This document shows, one piece after another, positions 1 to 7,709 of a DNA stretch of 64,000 bases. Numbering within the stretch: the stretch's first letter is position 1; every line of letters begins with the position of its first letter. Where the stretch lies: the NCBI GenBank assembly GCA_946406015.1, contig CAMJJD010000004.1, forward strand, positions 1 to 64,000, written 5' to 3'. The stretch is from an uncultured Bacteroidales bacterium. Its GTDB lineage: Bacteria > Bacteroidota > Bacteroidia > Bacteroidales > P3. Made by a program: the position numbers and the translations under genes. The notes under the pieces were generated by a model that was not told where the DNA came from, ran no database searches, and saw only the letters and a list, made by a program, of their open reading frames with translations.

Positions 1-48
1 ATTTGGTTCGCAATCAAAAGGTAGTGGGTTCGAGTCCCATCTACTCCA
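1..48 (+). tRNA. tRNA-Ala (CGC), 3' part only; 5' end outside the window
   Basis: The visible part starts at the anticodon stem. TTTGG (2-6) pairs with TCAAA, enclosing the loop TTCGCAA, so the anticodon is CGC. The T-arm is GTGGG-TTCGAGT-CCCAT, followed by the 3' acceptor strand CTACTCC and discriminator A48. CCA is not encoded. T at acceptor position 70 is compatible with the G3:U70 identity pair of tRNA-Ala, but the 5' strand is outside the window, so the Ala call rests on the anticodon. A terminator follows directly, and a damaged second copy of this 3' end lies at 114-168. Confidence 0.75.
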
Positions 49-84
49 CAAAAAAGAGAACGTTTTGACGCTCTCTTTTTTTTG
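49..84 (+). terminator. Intrinsic terminator of the tRNA-Ala gene
   Basis: GAGA-A-CGT-TTTG-ACG-C-TCTC forms a stem preceded by A6 and followed by T8. Just beyond it, positions 84-102 are nearly the reverse complement of the T-arm (26-44), so tRNA end, terminator and flank together form one extended imperfect palindrome. Confidence 0.8.
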
Positions 85-113
85 TATATGGGACTCAAAC
101 CCTTTCATTTTTT

Positions 114-217
114 CGGTAGTGGGTTGCCTCCACAAGGTCGGCAGCCTCCGGCACGAGCCCATCACTCCACAAAAAAGAGAACGTTTTGACGCTCTCTTTT
201 TTTGTAGATGGGACTCA
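114..217. repeat. Second, damaged copy of the tRNA-Ala 3' end plus terminator, split by a 28-bp insert
   Basis: Positions 115-125 repeat the tRNA sequence GGTAGTGGGTT, and 154-170 repeat CGAG.CCCATC.ACTCCAC with two 1-nt gaps. The terminator recurs at 168-203, and the inverted T-arm flank recurs at 204-216. A GC-rich 28-bp segment (126-153), able to pair GTCGG with CCGGC, separates the two halves exactly inside the T-loop (GGGTT / CGA). It cannot act as a tRNA because the 5' half is missing. Duplicated tRNA 3' ends are a common trace of integrative elements; no integrase is visible nearby. Confidence 0.75.
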
Positions 218-545
218 GCGACTTTTGTGAAATTGAAAATTGAAATTATTGTTGTCATTTCGACTTTCAACTGTAAACCGTAAACAGTAAACTTTATCCT
301 TTTTCGACTCTTTGACTCTTCGTCTCGCCGTCTTCAAAAAAGCAGAAGAGCAGAAGATTTCTCTTCCTCTCTTCCACTCTCCACTTTCAATTTTGAATTT
401 TGAATTTTGAATTTTCAATTTTTAAGTGCTTTTCGACTTTTCGTCTCGTGGTGTGCCGTCGGCTCTGCCGACAAGTCTCGCCGTCTTAAAAAAGCAGAAG
501 AGCAGAAAATCACTCTTCCGCTCTTCCACTCAGTCACCCGGCGCC
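218..545. repeat. Gene-free stretch with a degenerate direct repeat and an inserted hairpin
   Basis: No credible gene. The block 321-379 recurs at 442-531. The second copy carries a 32-bp insert (449-480) containing the perfect hairpin GTCGGC-TCT-GCCGAC, flanked by a 6-bp repeat GTCTCG that resembles a target-site duplication. Positions 386-424 are a tandem word repeat of the type AATTTTG. Confidence 0.6.
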
Positions 546-1223
546 TCACGCGATGCGCCCGCTGCCGCAGTAGAGGGTCTTGGAGCATTCGCCGGCGCGC
601 TGGCTGAGGGGGTCGGCCGTGAGCACGGCGTAGACCTCCACGAAGCGGCCCTGCCAGAAGCCCGGCACACGCAGGCTCACGCTCTCGCTGGTGCGCTTGG
701 CGGTGCCGTCGCTGTACACCGCGTCGGCCTCGCTGTAGTCGTCGGCCTTGGCCAGCACCACCAGGTACAGCTTGTCGTTGGCGCTGTTCTTCTCCGGGTC
801 GAGGTAGTTGTCGTCCACCGGCACGCTCACCGTCAGCGGGGTGCTGAAGTCCGTCTCGCCCAGGGCGACGGCCGTCAGGGGCGACTTGGGAGGCGTGAGG
901 CTCAGCGTCTCGTAGTCGACCTCGACCGTGCTGCCGCTGACGGTGACGCTGTTGATGTTCTGCCCGACGAACTGGCCGATGACCGAGTTCTGCTCGCCGT
1001 TGGCATAGCCTTTCAGCGTCATCTTGAGGAAGTCGCTGAACACGCCGCCGAGGCTGGCGATGAGGGCGAACTTCTGGCGCTGTATCACCTGGGCGCTGGT
1101 GCGGGGGTTGGACGGAAACTCGTTGTAGGCGCGCATCACCTTCTTGCCTTTCCAGAAGGAACCCACGACGGTTCCCACTTTACCTTTGAATCCATCAAGG
1201 ATTCCCATTCTTACTTTTCCCAT
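546..1223 (-). CDS. DUF6266 family protein
   Basis: A 225-residue protein. The N-terminus (MGKVRMGILDGFKGKVG, then VVGSFWKGKKVMRA) is typical of DUF6266, a Bacteroidetes family of unknown function. The rest is beta-rich, with repeated short strands and no signal peptide or membrane segment. I chose the internal ATG at 1223 because the upstream in-frame extension is low-complexity (many R, E, P) and encoded by tandem-like intergenic sequence. The gene is clearly more GC-rich than its flanks. It is solitary, with no operon partner. Function unknown. Confidence 0.7.
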   Translation of the reverse strand: MGKVRMGILDGFKGKVGTVVGSFWKGKKVMRAYNEFPSNPRTSAQVIQRQKFALIASLGGVFSDFLKMTLKGYANGEQNSVIGQFVGQNINSVTVSGSTVEVDYETLSLTPPKSPLTAVALGETDFSTPLTVSVPVDDNYLDPEKNSANDKLYLVVLAKADDYSEADAVYSDGTAKRTSESVSLRVPGFWQGRFVEVYAVLTADPLSQRAGECSKTLYCGSGRIA

Positions 1224-2154
1224 AGTTTTTTCGTTTTTAGTGGTTAGTTGATGTTTTTTCGCTCCCTGCCTGCTCCCTACACCCTCCCTGCCGGCTTCCT
1301 GCCGCTCCCTGCGCCGCAGGGAGAAGGTAGGGGGAAAGTGTAGCGGAGGTGGCAGTTCCGACTTCGAAATCTGATGCAAAAGTACGGTGGTTTTCTGACG
1401 TGGGAAAATAAAGATAGGAATATATTCCTATCTCATTGTTAAGTGGTTATGGGTGTGAGAGGGCGAGTTGGGAATATATTCCTTGCGTTCTTGCGAGACC
1501 TCTTAAATCGCTAACCGAATCACCGGAGAAACACAGTTTTGCCGCTGCGCGGTTTCTTCTTTCAACGTTAATTATCGTCAATTAACCGTTAATTATCTCA
1601 ATCAGAACGAAAAGAACGGGAAAGAAACGGCGAATTACGCGAATTACGCGAAGCTGACGCAGGTCAATTGCGGGCGAATTACTCGAATTTTTCTAAGGTA
1701 TCGCTGACTTCGTGCGATGATTTTATTTCAATCTCAATCAGTGGTGTGCCTGCGAATACCTTATGTGTCAATCAAATGAAATGAGCAACGAAAAGAACTA
1801 TCAGAAGCTCTAACCGAAGAAGCCGAATCTGGCCGAATTGGGGGGCGCTTGGGTCAGAGGAAGTCAGAGTCACATCGGAGTAGGTGGGCGAAATTGAGTT
1901 TGTGGGAGCTGCGGAAGCTGAGGGAAGAGCGAACTTGTTTGCTTTTCCGAAGTGTAGCAGTGTAGGCGAATGTGAAATGTGAAATGTGAAATGCGCTTGT
2001 AACGCCCTTAGAAGTTTCTTTTATTAAATAATATAATAATAAATAATACCTTAATAATAAATAACGCGCGAAAAGCGAAACGTTTGCATTTCACATTTCA
2101 CGTTTCACAATGTCGAATTCAAAAATACTCAGAGTTGCCCCACGAAAAGATTAT
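1224..2154. other. Long gene-free stretch with tandem words
   Basis: No convincing ORF on either strand. It holds short repeated words (GCGAATTAC, CGTTAATTATCG) and the inverted-repeat element listed at 1971-2109. The last 100 bases lead into the promoter of the ATPase gene. Confidence 0.6.
1971..2109. repeat. Inverted-repeat element with (GTGAAAT)n arms and an AT-rich core
   Basis: The left arm (1971-1993) is three tandem copies of GTGAAAT. The right arm (2087-2109) is its reverse complement with one mismatch over 23 bp. Between them lies an AT-rich core built of TTA/ATA/AAT steps with no ORF. The layout matches the two elements at 46232-46403 and 46480-46635, although the arm words differ. 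Confidence 0.7.
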
Positions 2155-2185
2155 TTTGTCAGTTCAGAAAAAGTTCGTACCTTTG
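2155..2185 (+). promoter_or_regulatory. Bacteroidetes-type promoter of the AAA/DUF4143 gene
   Basis: The -33 box TTTG is at 2155-2158 and the -7 box TACCTTTG at 2178-2185, with a 19-nt spacer. The spacer (TCAGTTCAGAAAAAGTTCG) is nearly identical to that of the promoter at 4030-4060. Confidence 0.75.
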
Positions 2186-2261
2186 CATTCCGAAAAGATG
2201 GTAAAAATGCCATAAATTCGGAATAAAAATAGTCTGAAATAAACTTATATACCTTAAAATA

Positions 2262-3518
2262 ATGAAGATAGAGAGGCGGAAATATATCCAGCAACTTATC
2301 GACTCGAAAGACAATGGGTTGATCAAGATTGTGACAGGCTTGCGGCGTGTGGGCAAGTCGTTCCTGCTGAAGACCTTGTTCAAGGAGCACCTGCTGCAAA
2401 CGGGCGTGCCGAAGAGTCATATCCTCATCATCGACTTGGAGAACCGACGCAAGAAAGCTTTCCGCGACCCCGACTACCTGCTAAACTGGGTAGACAGTCA
2501 GATGAAGGATGACGAGCAGTACTACATCATCATCGACGAAGTGCAGCGGGTGGAGGAGTTTGTGGATATGCTGGGTTCGCTGGTGGAGATGCCGAATGCT
2601 GACGTCTATGTCACCGGCTCCAACTCGCATTTCCTGTCGAACGACGTCGCCACCGAGTTCCGCGGACGCGGGGACGAGATTCATGTCTGGCCACTGACCT
2701 TCAGCGAGTTCATGACTGCCTACGAAGGCGATATTGTCGACGGCTGGCAGGAATACTACACCTATGGCGGCTTGCCGAAAATCCTCTCCATCAAAGGCGA
2801 CGACAAGAAGGCTGCCTACTTGCGCAACCTTTACCGTACCGTCTATCTGAGCGACATCTACGAGCGCTATGATATCGAATACAAGGCCGAGTTCGAGGAA
2901 CTGGTGCGCATACTGGCTTCGAGTGTGGGCAGCCCCGTCAACCCCACCAATCTGGCCAACACCTTCAAGAGCGTCAAGCGGCTGAACAGCATCACCGACA
3001 AGACTATCGAGACCTACATCGGTTATCTTGAAAACGCCTTCATGATTGAGAAATCAGAGCGTTACGACATCAAGGGGAAGAAATATATCGGCACCACCCC
3101 TAAGTATTATTTCAAAGACCTTGGGTTGAGGAATGCCATCCTGTCGTTCCGCCAGACAGAGGAGAACCATCTGATGGAGAACGTCGTGTACAACGAGATG
3201 CGCCACAGGGGATTTCTGGTGGACGTGGGCAACGTCGGCATCCGCGTGAAAGACGAAGAGGGCAAGTGGCGTCGTGTGACCTTGGAGGTGGATTTTGTCT
3301 GCAACCTCGGCTCGCGTCGCTATTACCTACAGTCGGCCTACCGCCTGCCCGACGATGAGAAAGTGCAGCAGGAGAAGCGGTCGTTGCAGCAGATTGGCGA
3401 CTCGTTCAAGAAGATTGTTGTGGTAGGTGAGCGCATGAAACTGCGGCGCGACGAGAGCGGTATCGTCATGATGGGCATCTACGAGTTTTTGTCAGAACCC
3501 GAGCTGCTTGAAGCGTAG
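2262..3518 (+). CDS. AAA family ATPase with DUF4143 domain
   Basis: A 418-residue predicted P-loop ATPase. Walker A (GLRRVGKS) is at about residues 26-33, and Walker B lies in the stretch YYIIIDEVQRVEEF. A sensor-like VTGSNS follows, then the C-terminal DUF4143 region with the usual ending of the family. These proteins are common in Bacteroidales and archaea, often as isolated, horizontally spread genes; their biochemical role is not established. The ATG at 2262 begins the conserved IERRKY.. start and has a good promoter 77 nt upstream. It stands alone, with long non-coding stretches on both sides. Confidence 0.9.
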   Translation: MKIERRKYIQQLIDSKDNGLIKIVTGLRRVGKSFLLKTLFKEHLLQTGVPKSHILIIDLENRRKKAFRDPDYLLNWVDSQMKDDEQYYIIIDEVQRVEEFVDMLGSLVEMPNADVYVTGSNSHFLSNDVATEFRGRGDEIHVWPLTFSEFMTAYEGDIVDGWQEYYTYGGLPKILSIKGDDKKAAYLRNLYRTVYLSDIYERYDIEYKAEFEELVRILASSVGSPVNPTNLANTFKSVKRLNSITDKTIETYIGYLENAFMIEKSERYDIKGKKYIGTTPKYYFKDLGLRNAILSFRQTEENHLMENVVYNEMRHRGFLVDVGNVGIRVKDEEGKWRRVTLEVDFVCNLGSRRYYLQSAYRLPDDEKVQQEKRSLQQIGDSFKKIVVVGERMKLRRDESGIVMMGIYEFLSEPELLEA

Positions 3519-4029
3519 TGAGAATGCTTAAGTAGTATATTGTTGAAATGCGGGGAAATTCAGGATTGTTGTTGTGTGGAATAGTCGCGCAATATGTAAA
3601 AAAAATGGGGCAGCCTGGTATGCCCATGAGCACCGCTGAAATAAATCAAATGCAGCGAATAACTCGTGGCTGCCCCGCTTCACATTAGCTTCGCTGACAT
3701 TGCTACATCTCGGCAAAACAAGCGAGCTTGCTCTGCGCTCGACTTCCGCAACGTTAAAAAATAGGGTTATTCGCTGGATCTATTTATTTTCATAGGTGCT
3801 CAGATCCCCTTCGGGGTAGATGAAAAACCTTTATCGATAGTCTACGTGAATTGTTTCTTCTTTTTTTAAACGTGAATTATCGTTAATGTACCGTTAATTG
3901 TTGTGGGACAGGTGCCTGTCCCCTGTTCCCCCTTTCACATTCTCTTTTTAACGTTTTCGCTTTGATTTATTTCAGTGGGGCTCAAAAGCCGATGTGGATT
4001 GTGTATCGAAGTTCCTGTCCCTGCGATTC
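3519..4029. other. Gene-free stretch with hairpins
   Basis: No supported gene. GGGGCAGCC (about 3607) and GGCTGCCCC (about 3669) could form the base of a long hairpin. CCCC-TTC-GGGG occurs near 3808. The word CGTTAATT also seen at 1570, 5440 and 47045 appears near 3890. Confidence 0.5.
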
Positions 4030-4060
4030 TTTGTCAATTCGGAAAAAGTTCGTATCTTTG
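4030..4060 (+). promoter_or_regulatory. Promoter giving a near-leaderless WYL regulator mRNA
   Basis: TTTG is at 4030-4033, TATCTTTG at 4053-4060, spacer 19 nt. The ATG of the WYL gene lies at 4066, only 5 nt beyond the -7 box, so the transcript should have almost no leader. The box-to-box sequence closely matches the promoter at 2155-2185 and resembles the rsgA promoter at 19541-19571. Confidence 0.75.
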
Positions 4061-4065
4061 CACCC

Positions 4066-4980
4066 ATGAAAGCATCGTTACTTTTCAAGCAGTATGTGTG
4101 GCTGGTGGACACCATCAGGCGCTGCAGGCGCATCACGCTAGCCGACCTCAGCGACCGCTGGGAGCACACGGAATTCAGCGAGGGTACTCCCCTCAGCCGC
4201 ACCACTTTCAATAGGCACCGCGCAGCCGTCGAGGAGATTTTCGGCATCGTGATCGGATGCGATGCGGACAATAAATACTATATCGTGGATCGTGATTTGT
4301 TGCGTAGCGACAGCGTGCAGGAGTGGATGCTCAGTACGCTGACGGTGAGCAATATCGTGGGGGAAGCGCGCGGGTTGCACGACCGCATCCTGCTGGAGAG
4401 CATTCCCACCGAAGGGGAGCAATTGAAACAGGTGGTGGAGGCCATGCAGCGGAGTGTCCGCATTAAGGTGACCTACCGTCGATACGGCCAGCAGGAGGAT
4501 TCCGAATGGACGATGGAGCCCTATTGCATCAAACTCTTCCGTCGCCGTTGGTATCTGTTGTGCCACTTTCCCGAAGACGATGCCCACACCATCAAGCACT
4601 CCAATGCTTTCATCGTGCTGAGTTTCGACCGTATCACGAGCATCACGCTCACCGATGAGACCTTCACGCTCGACCCCTATTTCAGCGCTGAGGACTTCTT
4701 TGCCGAATACTTCGGAGTAATGACCGACTCTCGTATCCCGCTCACGCGCATCGTGTTGCGGGCTTACGGAAACGAACGTTATGCGCTGCGTGACCTTCCG
4801 TTGCACCCCTCGCAACAGATGTTGGAAGAGGGTGACGGATATGTCGATTTCGAAGTTCGTTTGCGACCCACCACCGACTTTTTGGCCCATCTGCTCTCTC
4901 GCGGCCGCTGGGTGGAGGTGATTTCTCCCGATGATATAGCACAGAAAATCAAAGAACTGCATCAAGAGGCGATAAAATAA
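4066..4980 (+). CDS. WYL domain transcriptional regulator
   Basis: A 304-residue protein. An N-terminal winged-helix-like segment (about 1-60) is followed by a WYL domain (about 120-220) with the signature region RRRWYLLCHF, then the C-terminal WCX-like region ending in VEVISPDDI. WYL regulators bind nucleic-acid or nucleotide ligands and often control anti-phage or DNA-damage genes; the regulated targets here are inference. I chose ATG 4066 over an upstream in-frame start because the promoter -7 box ends at 4060. A palindrome-bearing promoter lies immediately downstream and recurs at 13514, a candidate operator. Confidence 0.9.
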   Translation: MKASLLFKQYVWLVDTIRRCRRITLADLSDRWEHTEFSEGTPLSRTTFNRHRAAVEEIFGIVIGCDADNKYYIVDRDLLRSDSVQEWMLSTLTVSNIVGEARGLHDRILLESIPTEGEQLKQVVEAMQRSVRIKVTYRRYGQQEDSEWTMEPYCIKLFRRRWYLLCHFPEDDAHTIKHSNAFIVLSFDRITSITLTDETFTLDPYFSAEDFFAEYFGVMTDSRIPLTRIVLRAYGNERYALRDLPLHPSQQMLEEGDGYVDFEVRLRPTTDFLAHLLSRGRWVEVISPDDIAQKIKELHQEAIK

Positions 4981-4987
4981 TTCCATA

Positions 4988-5025
4988 GTGTGCCGCGTTG
5001 TGGTACAGTGAGGGGTGTATCTTTG
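4988..5025 (+). promoter_or_regulatory. Promoter with imperfect palindrome upstream of the HIRAN gene
   Basis: The -7 box TATCTTTG is at 5018-5025. An imperfect palindrome GTGTGCC..GGTACAG (4988-5008) covers the expected -33 region. Positions 4975-5007 match 13501-13533 at 31 of 33 bases, so the same regulatory module stands before two unrelated genes. Confidence 0.6.
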
Positions 5026-5064
5026 CATTGTGAATTTAAGTCAAACAATTAAAACCACAATGCA

Positions 5065-5427
5065 ATGAAATCACATCAGATGTATTACATGGATTGCCAC
5101 CTGGCTGGCAGGAAGTTCCACGATGCAGACCTTGTTTGGGATTATCTCCGTGTGGGTCAGCAGCTGCGCTTAGAGCGCGACTTTGAGAATCCGCACGACC
5201 CTTATGCCGTGGGAGTTATATACACCAAAGACGGGGAAGACTACCTGATAGGGTACATTCCGAGAAACGAGAACCGTGACCTTGCCGGTTTTCTTGAGAT
5301 GGGTTGGACGGAGATGTTCGACTGCCGAATCTCCAGCATCAATCCCGACACGCATCCAGAGAACCAGGTGAGACTCACGATCAGTATCAAGAGAGCTCCT
5401 GTTGCGACCACGAAAGGCCGCAAGTAA
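5065..5427 (+). CDS. HIRAN domain protein
   Basis: A 120-residue single-domain protein. HLAGRKFHDAD, followed by a basic/acidic strand (LRLERDFENPHDPYAVGV) and IGYIPRNEN, is the HIRAN fold signature. HIRAN domains bind DNA 3' ends or damaged DNA and occur alone or fused to helicases and nucleases. The Asn-Pro-x-Asp-x-x-Ala-Val core of the family is present. It sits just downstream of the WYL regulator and has its own promoter with a candidate operator, which suggests WYL control (inference). Confidence 0.8.
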   Translation: MKSHQMYYMDCHLAGRKFHDADLVWDYLRVGQQLRLERDFENPHDPYAVGVIYTKDGEDYLIGYIPRNENRDLAGFLEMGWTEMFDCRISSINPDTHPENQVRLTISIKRAPVATTKGRK

Positions 5428-5458
5428 ACTTTTCTTTTAACGCAAATTATCGTTAATT

Positions 5459-6124
5459 ATGTTTACGATGGAATCGACAATCAAAGTGGTGGGTACCGGG
5501 AGCATTCATGTGGTGCCCGATGTGACGAGGCTTGAGATAAGCATCAGCCGCGTCTTCAAGACATACGAAGAGACCTATGCCGCCGCCAAAGAGAACAGCG
5601 CGCAGATGGTGAAGATATTGGAATACAACCACCAGTCGGGCAAGCTGGCGAAAACCATCCGTATGGACATCAACGAACACACTGAGAGTATCTACAAAGG
5701 CGGCAACTATGCGGGTTCGAAGAAAGACGGATACGAGCTCAAGCAGCACATCAAGGTCGACCTCGGGATGGACAACATGCTGGTGAACAACATTATCAAG
5801 GGTGTGGGCAAGTTCATACCCTCTGCGCAAATCAGTATCGGGTACACGCAGAAAGACCCCCGTCCCACACAACTCAAGATGCTGGAGCGGGCCGTCAAAG
5901 ACGCACACGACAAAGCGGAGATTATGGCGAAAGCCGCCGGATGTCAGCTGGGAGAGGTGAGCGAGATAGAATATGGCGAGATGGAGGTACATATCTACTC
6001 GCAAGCCCGCGAGATACATTGTGCCGAAGAGGCCGTCAGCTGTACGCCCAACAGCCTCGATATCACGCCCGACGACCTGGTGGTCAGCGACAATGTGAAT
6101 GTAGTTTGGAAATTGAAAAAGTAA
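5459..6124 (+). CDS. SIMPL domain-containing protein (DUF541)
   Basis: A 221-residue protein. It begins with STIKVVGTGSIHVVPDVTRL, the SIMPL N-terminus, followed by a central region with SAQISIGYTQ and the C-terminal helix KAEIMAKAAGCQLGEV. Unlike many SIMPL proteins it has no signal peptide, so it is probably cytoplasmic. The family's molecular role is poorly defined. The next gene starts 6 nt after its stop, so the two are probably co-transcribed. A start at 5468 is also possible. Confidence 0.85.
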   Translation: MFTMESTIKVVGTGSIHVVPDVTRLEISISRVFKTYEETYAAAKENSAQMVKILEYNHQSGKLAKTIRMDINEHTESIYKGGNYAGSKKDGYELKQHIKVDLGMDNMLVNNIIKGVGKFIPSAQISIGYTQKDPRPTQLKMLERAVKDAHDKAEIMAKAAGCQLGEVSEIEYGEMEVHIYSQAREIHCAEEAVSCTPNSLDITPDDLVVSDNVNVVWKLKK

Positions 6125-6130
6125 CGATTC

Positions 6131-7222
6131 ATGTTAGGTGCGATCATAGGCGACATCGTGGGGAGCCGGTGGGAGTTCAACCCTACCAACGACTACAACT
6201 TCGAGCTCTTCTCCAGTAAAAACAGTTTCACCGACGACACCATCTGTACGGTGGCGGTAGCCGATGCCATTCTGCACGGTAGCGAGGATTTCGGGAAGTA
6301 TATTCACAGCTGGTGCCGCCGTTACCCGCACCCAATGGGCGGTTACGGGGGACGGTTTGCGCAATGGGTGAAGAGCGACCACCCCGAGCCCTACGGCAGT
6401 TGGGGCAACGGTTCAGCAATGAGGGTCAGTCCTGTGGCGTGGGCTTACAGCGACCGCTACAACGTCATGCGGCTTGCGGAGCTTACGGCTTCCTGTACCC
6501 ACAACCATCCGCTGGGCATCAGCGGGGCGCAGGCGGTAGCACTCGCCATTCGCGACTGCCGTCAGCTGCACCGCACGGGAATCTGTATCGGAGCCGACGA
6601 GGCGAAGAGGCACGGGTTGCAGGAGGCGATACGACACTTCGGTCGTTCGGTCGACCTCAAGGAGGAGCGTGTGCAAAACAGATTCGATGAGACCTGCGAG
6701 GGGACTGTACCGGTGGCTTTCTGGATCATCAACCAGAGTCGCTCGTTCGAGGATGCCCTCCGTAGGGCGGTAAGTCTCGGAGCCGATGCCGACACCCTGG
6801 GGGCCATCGTGGGCAGCATTGCTGAAACCATCTGGGCGATACCCGAGTGGATGAAGAAGAAAGCTCTCAGCTACCTGCCCGAAGAGATGCGCGAAGTGGT
6901 GCGGGCTTTCCGCACGTATGTCCACTCTCACACGAAAAGCAGTGGGTGGGTGATAATGAGCGACGAGGAGATAGAGGCTTTGGGGAACGACTTCGGGGTG
7001 GATGAGATGTCGAAAAAGCGCAACTTGATGACAGTGGCGCGTATCTGGCACGATGTGGGTTGGTCGGATGCACGGACGGTGCCGGAAGAGATTGTCGACC
7101 CTTGTGTCACCTGTTGCCACCCAGGGGGAAACGGAGTGTGTCGATTCGGGAGCAGCAGCCGCAAAGCCCGTCGGCTGACTCATTGCCCGACGTATTTACC
7201 GGAACCGAAGTGGTTGCCGTAA
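6131..7222 (+). CDS. ADP-ribosylglycohydrolase family protein with extra C-terminal region
   Basis: Residues 1 to about 265 form an ADP-ribosylglycohydrolase (DraG/ARH) domain. GAIIGDIVGSRWEF starts it, and the metal-binding motifs T34-D-D-T37 and D219-A-D221-T222 are intact. The family removes ADP-ribose from proteins or nucleic acids using two Mg ions. The last about 95 residues are not part of the domain and carry four cysteines close together (CVTCC...C), possibly metal-binding. It is tightly spaced after the SIMPL gene. It could reverse a toxin's ADP-ribosylation or act in signalling; no ADP-ribosyltransferase is visible in the window. Confidence 0.85.
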   Translation: MLGAIIGDIVGSRWEFNPTNDYNFELFSSKNSFTDDTICTVAVADAILHGSEDFGKYIHSWCRRYPHPMGGYGGRFAQWVKSDHPEPYGSWGNGSAMRVSPVAWAYSDRYNVMRLAELTASCTHNHPLGISGAQAVALAIRDCRQLHRTGICIGADEAKRHGLQEAIRHFGRSVDLKEERVQNRFDETCEGTVPVAFWIINQSRSFEDALRRAVSLGADADTLGAIVGSIAETIWAIPEWMKKKALSYLPEEMREVVRAFRTYVHSHTKSSGWVIMSDEEIEALGNDFGVDEMSKKRNLMTVARIWHDVGWSDARTVPEEIVDPCVTCCHPGGNGVCRFGSSSRKARRLTHCPTYLPEPKWLP

Positions 7223-7234
7223 AAATTATTGATT

Positions 7235-7651
7235 ATGGGAACAGATATTCATATACACGTAGAATACCAGCGACGAAAAAAGGGAAAGAAACCGTACTGG
7301 ATGCATTCTGGCGAAGAATTCTGTGCAGAGCGACTCTATGGTGTATTCGGTATTCTGGCCGGTTTGAGGAGCGATATCAATCCTTTATATCCACCACGAG
7401 GTTTGCCTGGCGACATTACGATGGAAACCTATCGGCATTACAAAGATTACGATGGAGAAGCTCATACCGCCAGTTGGTTAACCACAGAGGAGTTTGGTGA
7501 GTGCCTTGATGCCGTCGATGTTGTTGTGCGAGAGCAGGAACCTGAGGCCAGCGACGACTGGCTGAAAAATTATCGCCTTATCCATAAATACATGAAAGAT
7601 TCGGACGATGAGGGTGAACCTGCCAGAATCGTTTTTTGGTTTGATAATTAA
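7235..7651 (+). CDS. Conserved hypothetical protein (MGTDIHIHVE family)
   Basis: A 138-residue protein of a type seen in phages and mobile regions: it opens MGTDIHIHVE and ends ARIVFWFDN. No catalytic motif is recognised, and no signal peptide or membrane segment is present. ATG 7235 was preferred over an in-frame TTG two codons earlier because the family starts at MG. It follows the ADP-ribosylglycohydrolase gene by 12 nt, probably in the same transcript. Function unknown. Confidence 0.65.
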   Translation: MGTDIHIHVEYQRRKKGKKPYWMHSGEEFCAERLYGVFGILAGLRSDINPLYPPRGLPGDITMETYRHYKDYDGEAHTASWLTTEEFGECLDAVDVVVREQEPEASDDWLKNYRLIHKYMKDSDDEGEPARIVFWFDN

Positions 7652-7709
7652 TACTACCTATTTTAAGGATTTTTTGTATCTTTGCACTTTCAAATTCAAT
7701 CGGCAGACA

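Noticed and set aside
114..168. A second functional tRNA-Ala
   Set aside because: Only the T-arm and acceptor end are present, split by an insert; no 5' half or anticodon arm.
426..1247. 273-codon plus-strand frame opposite the DUF6266 gene
   Set aside because: Val/Ala/His-rich shadow; the minus strand carries the recognisable DUF6266 N-terminus.
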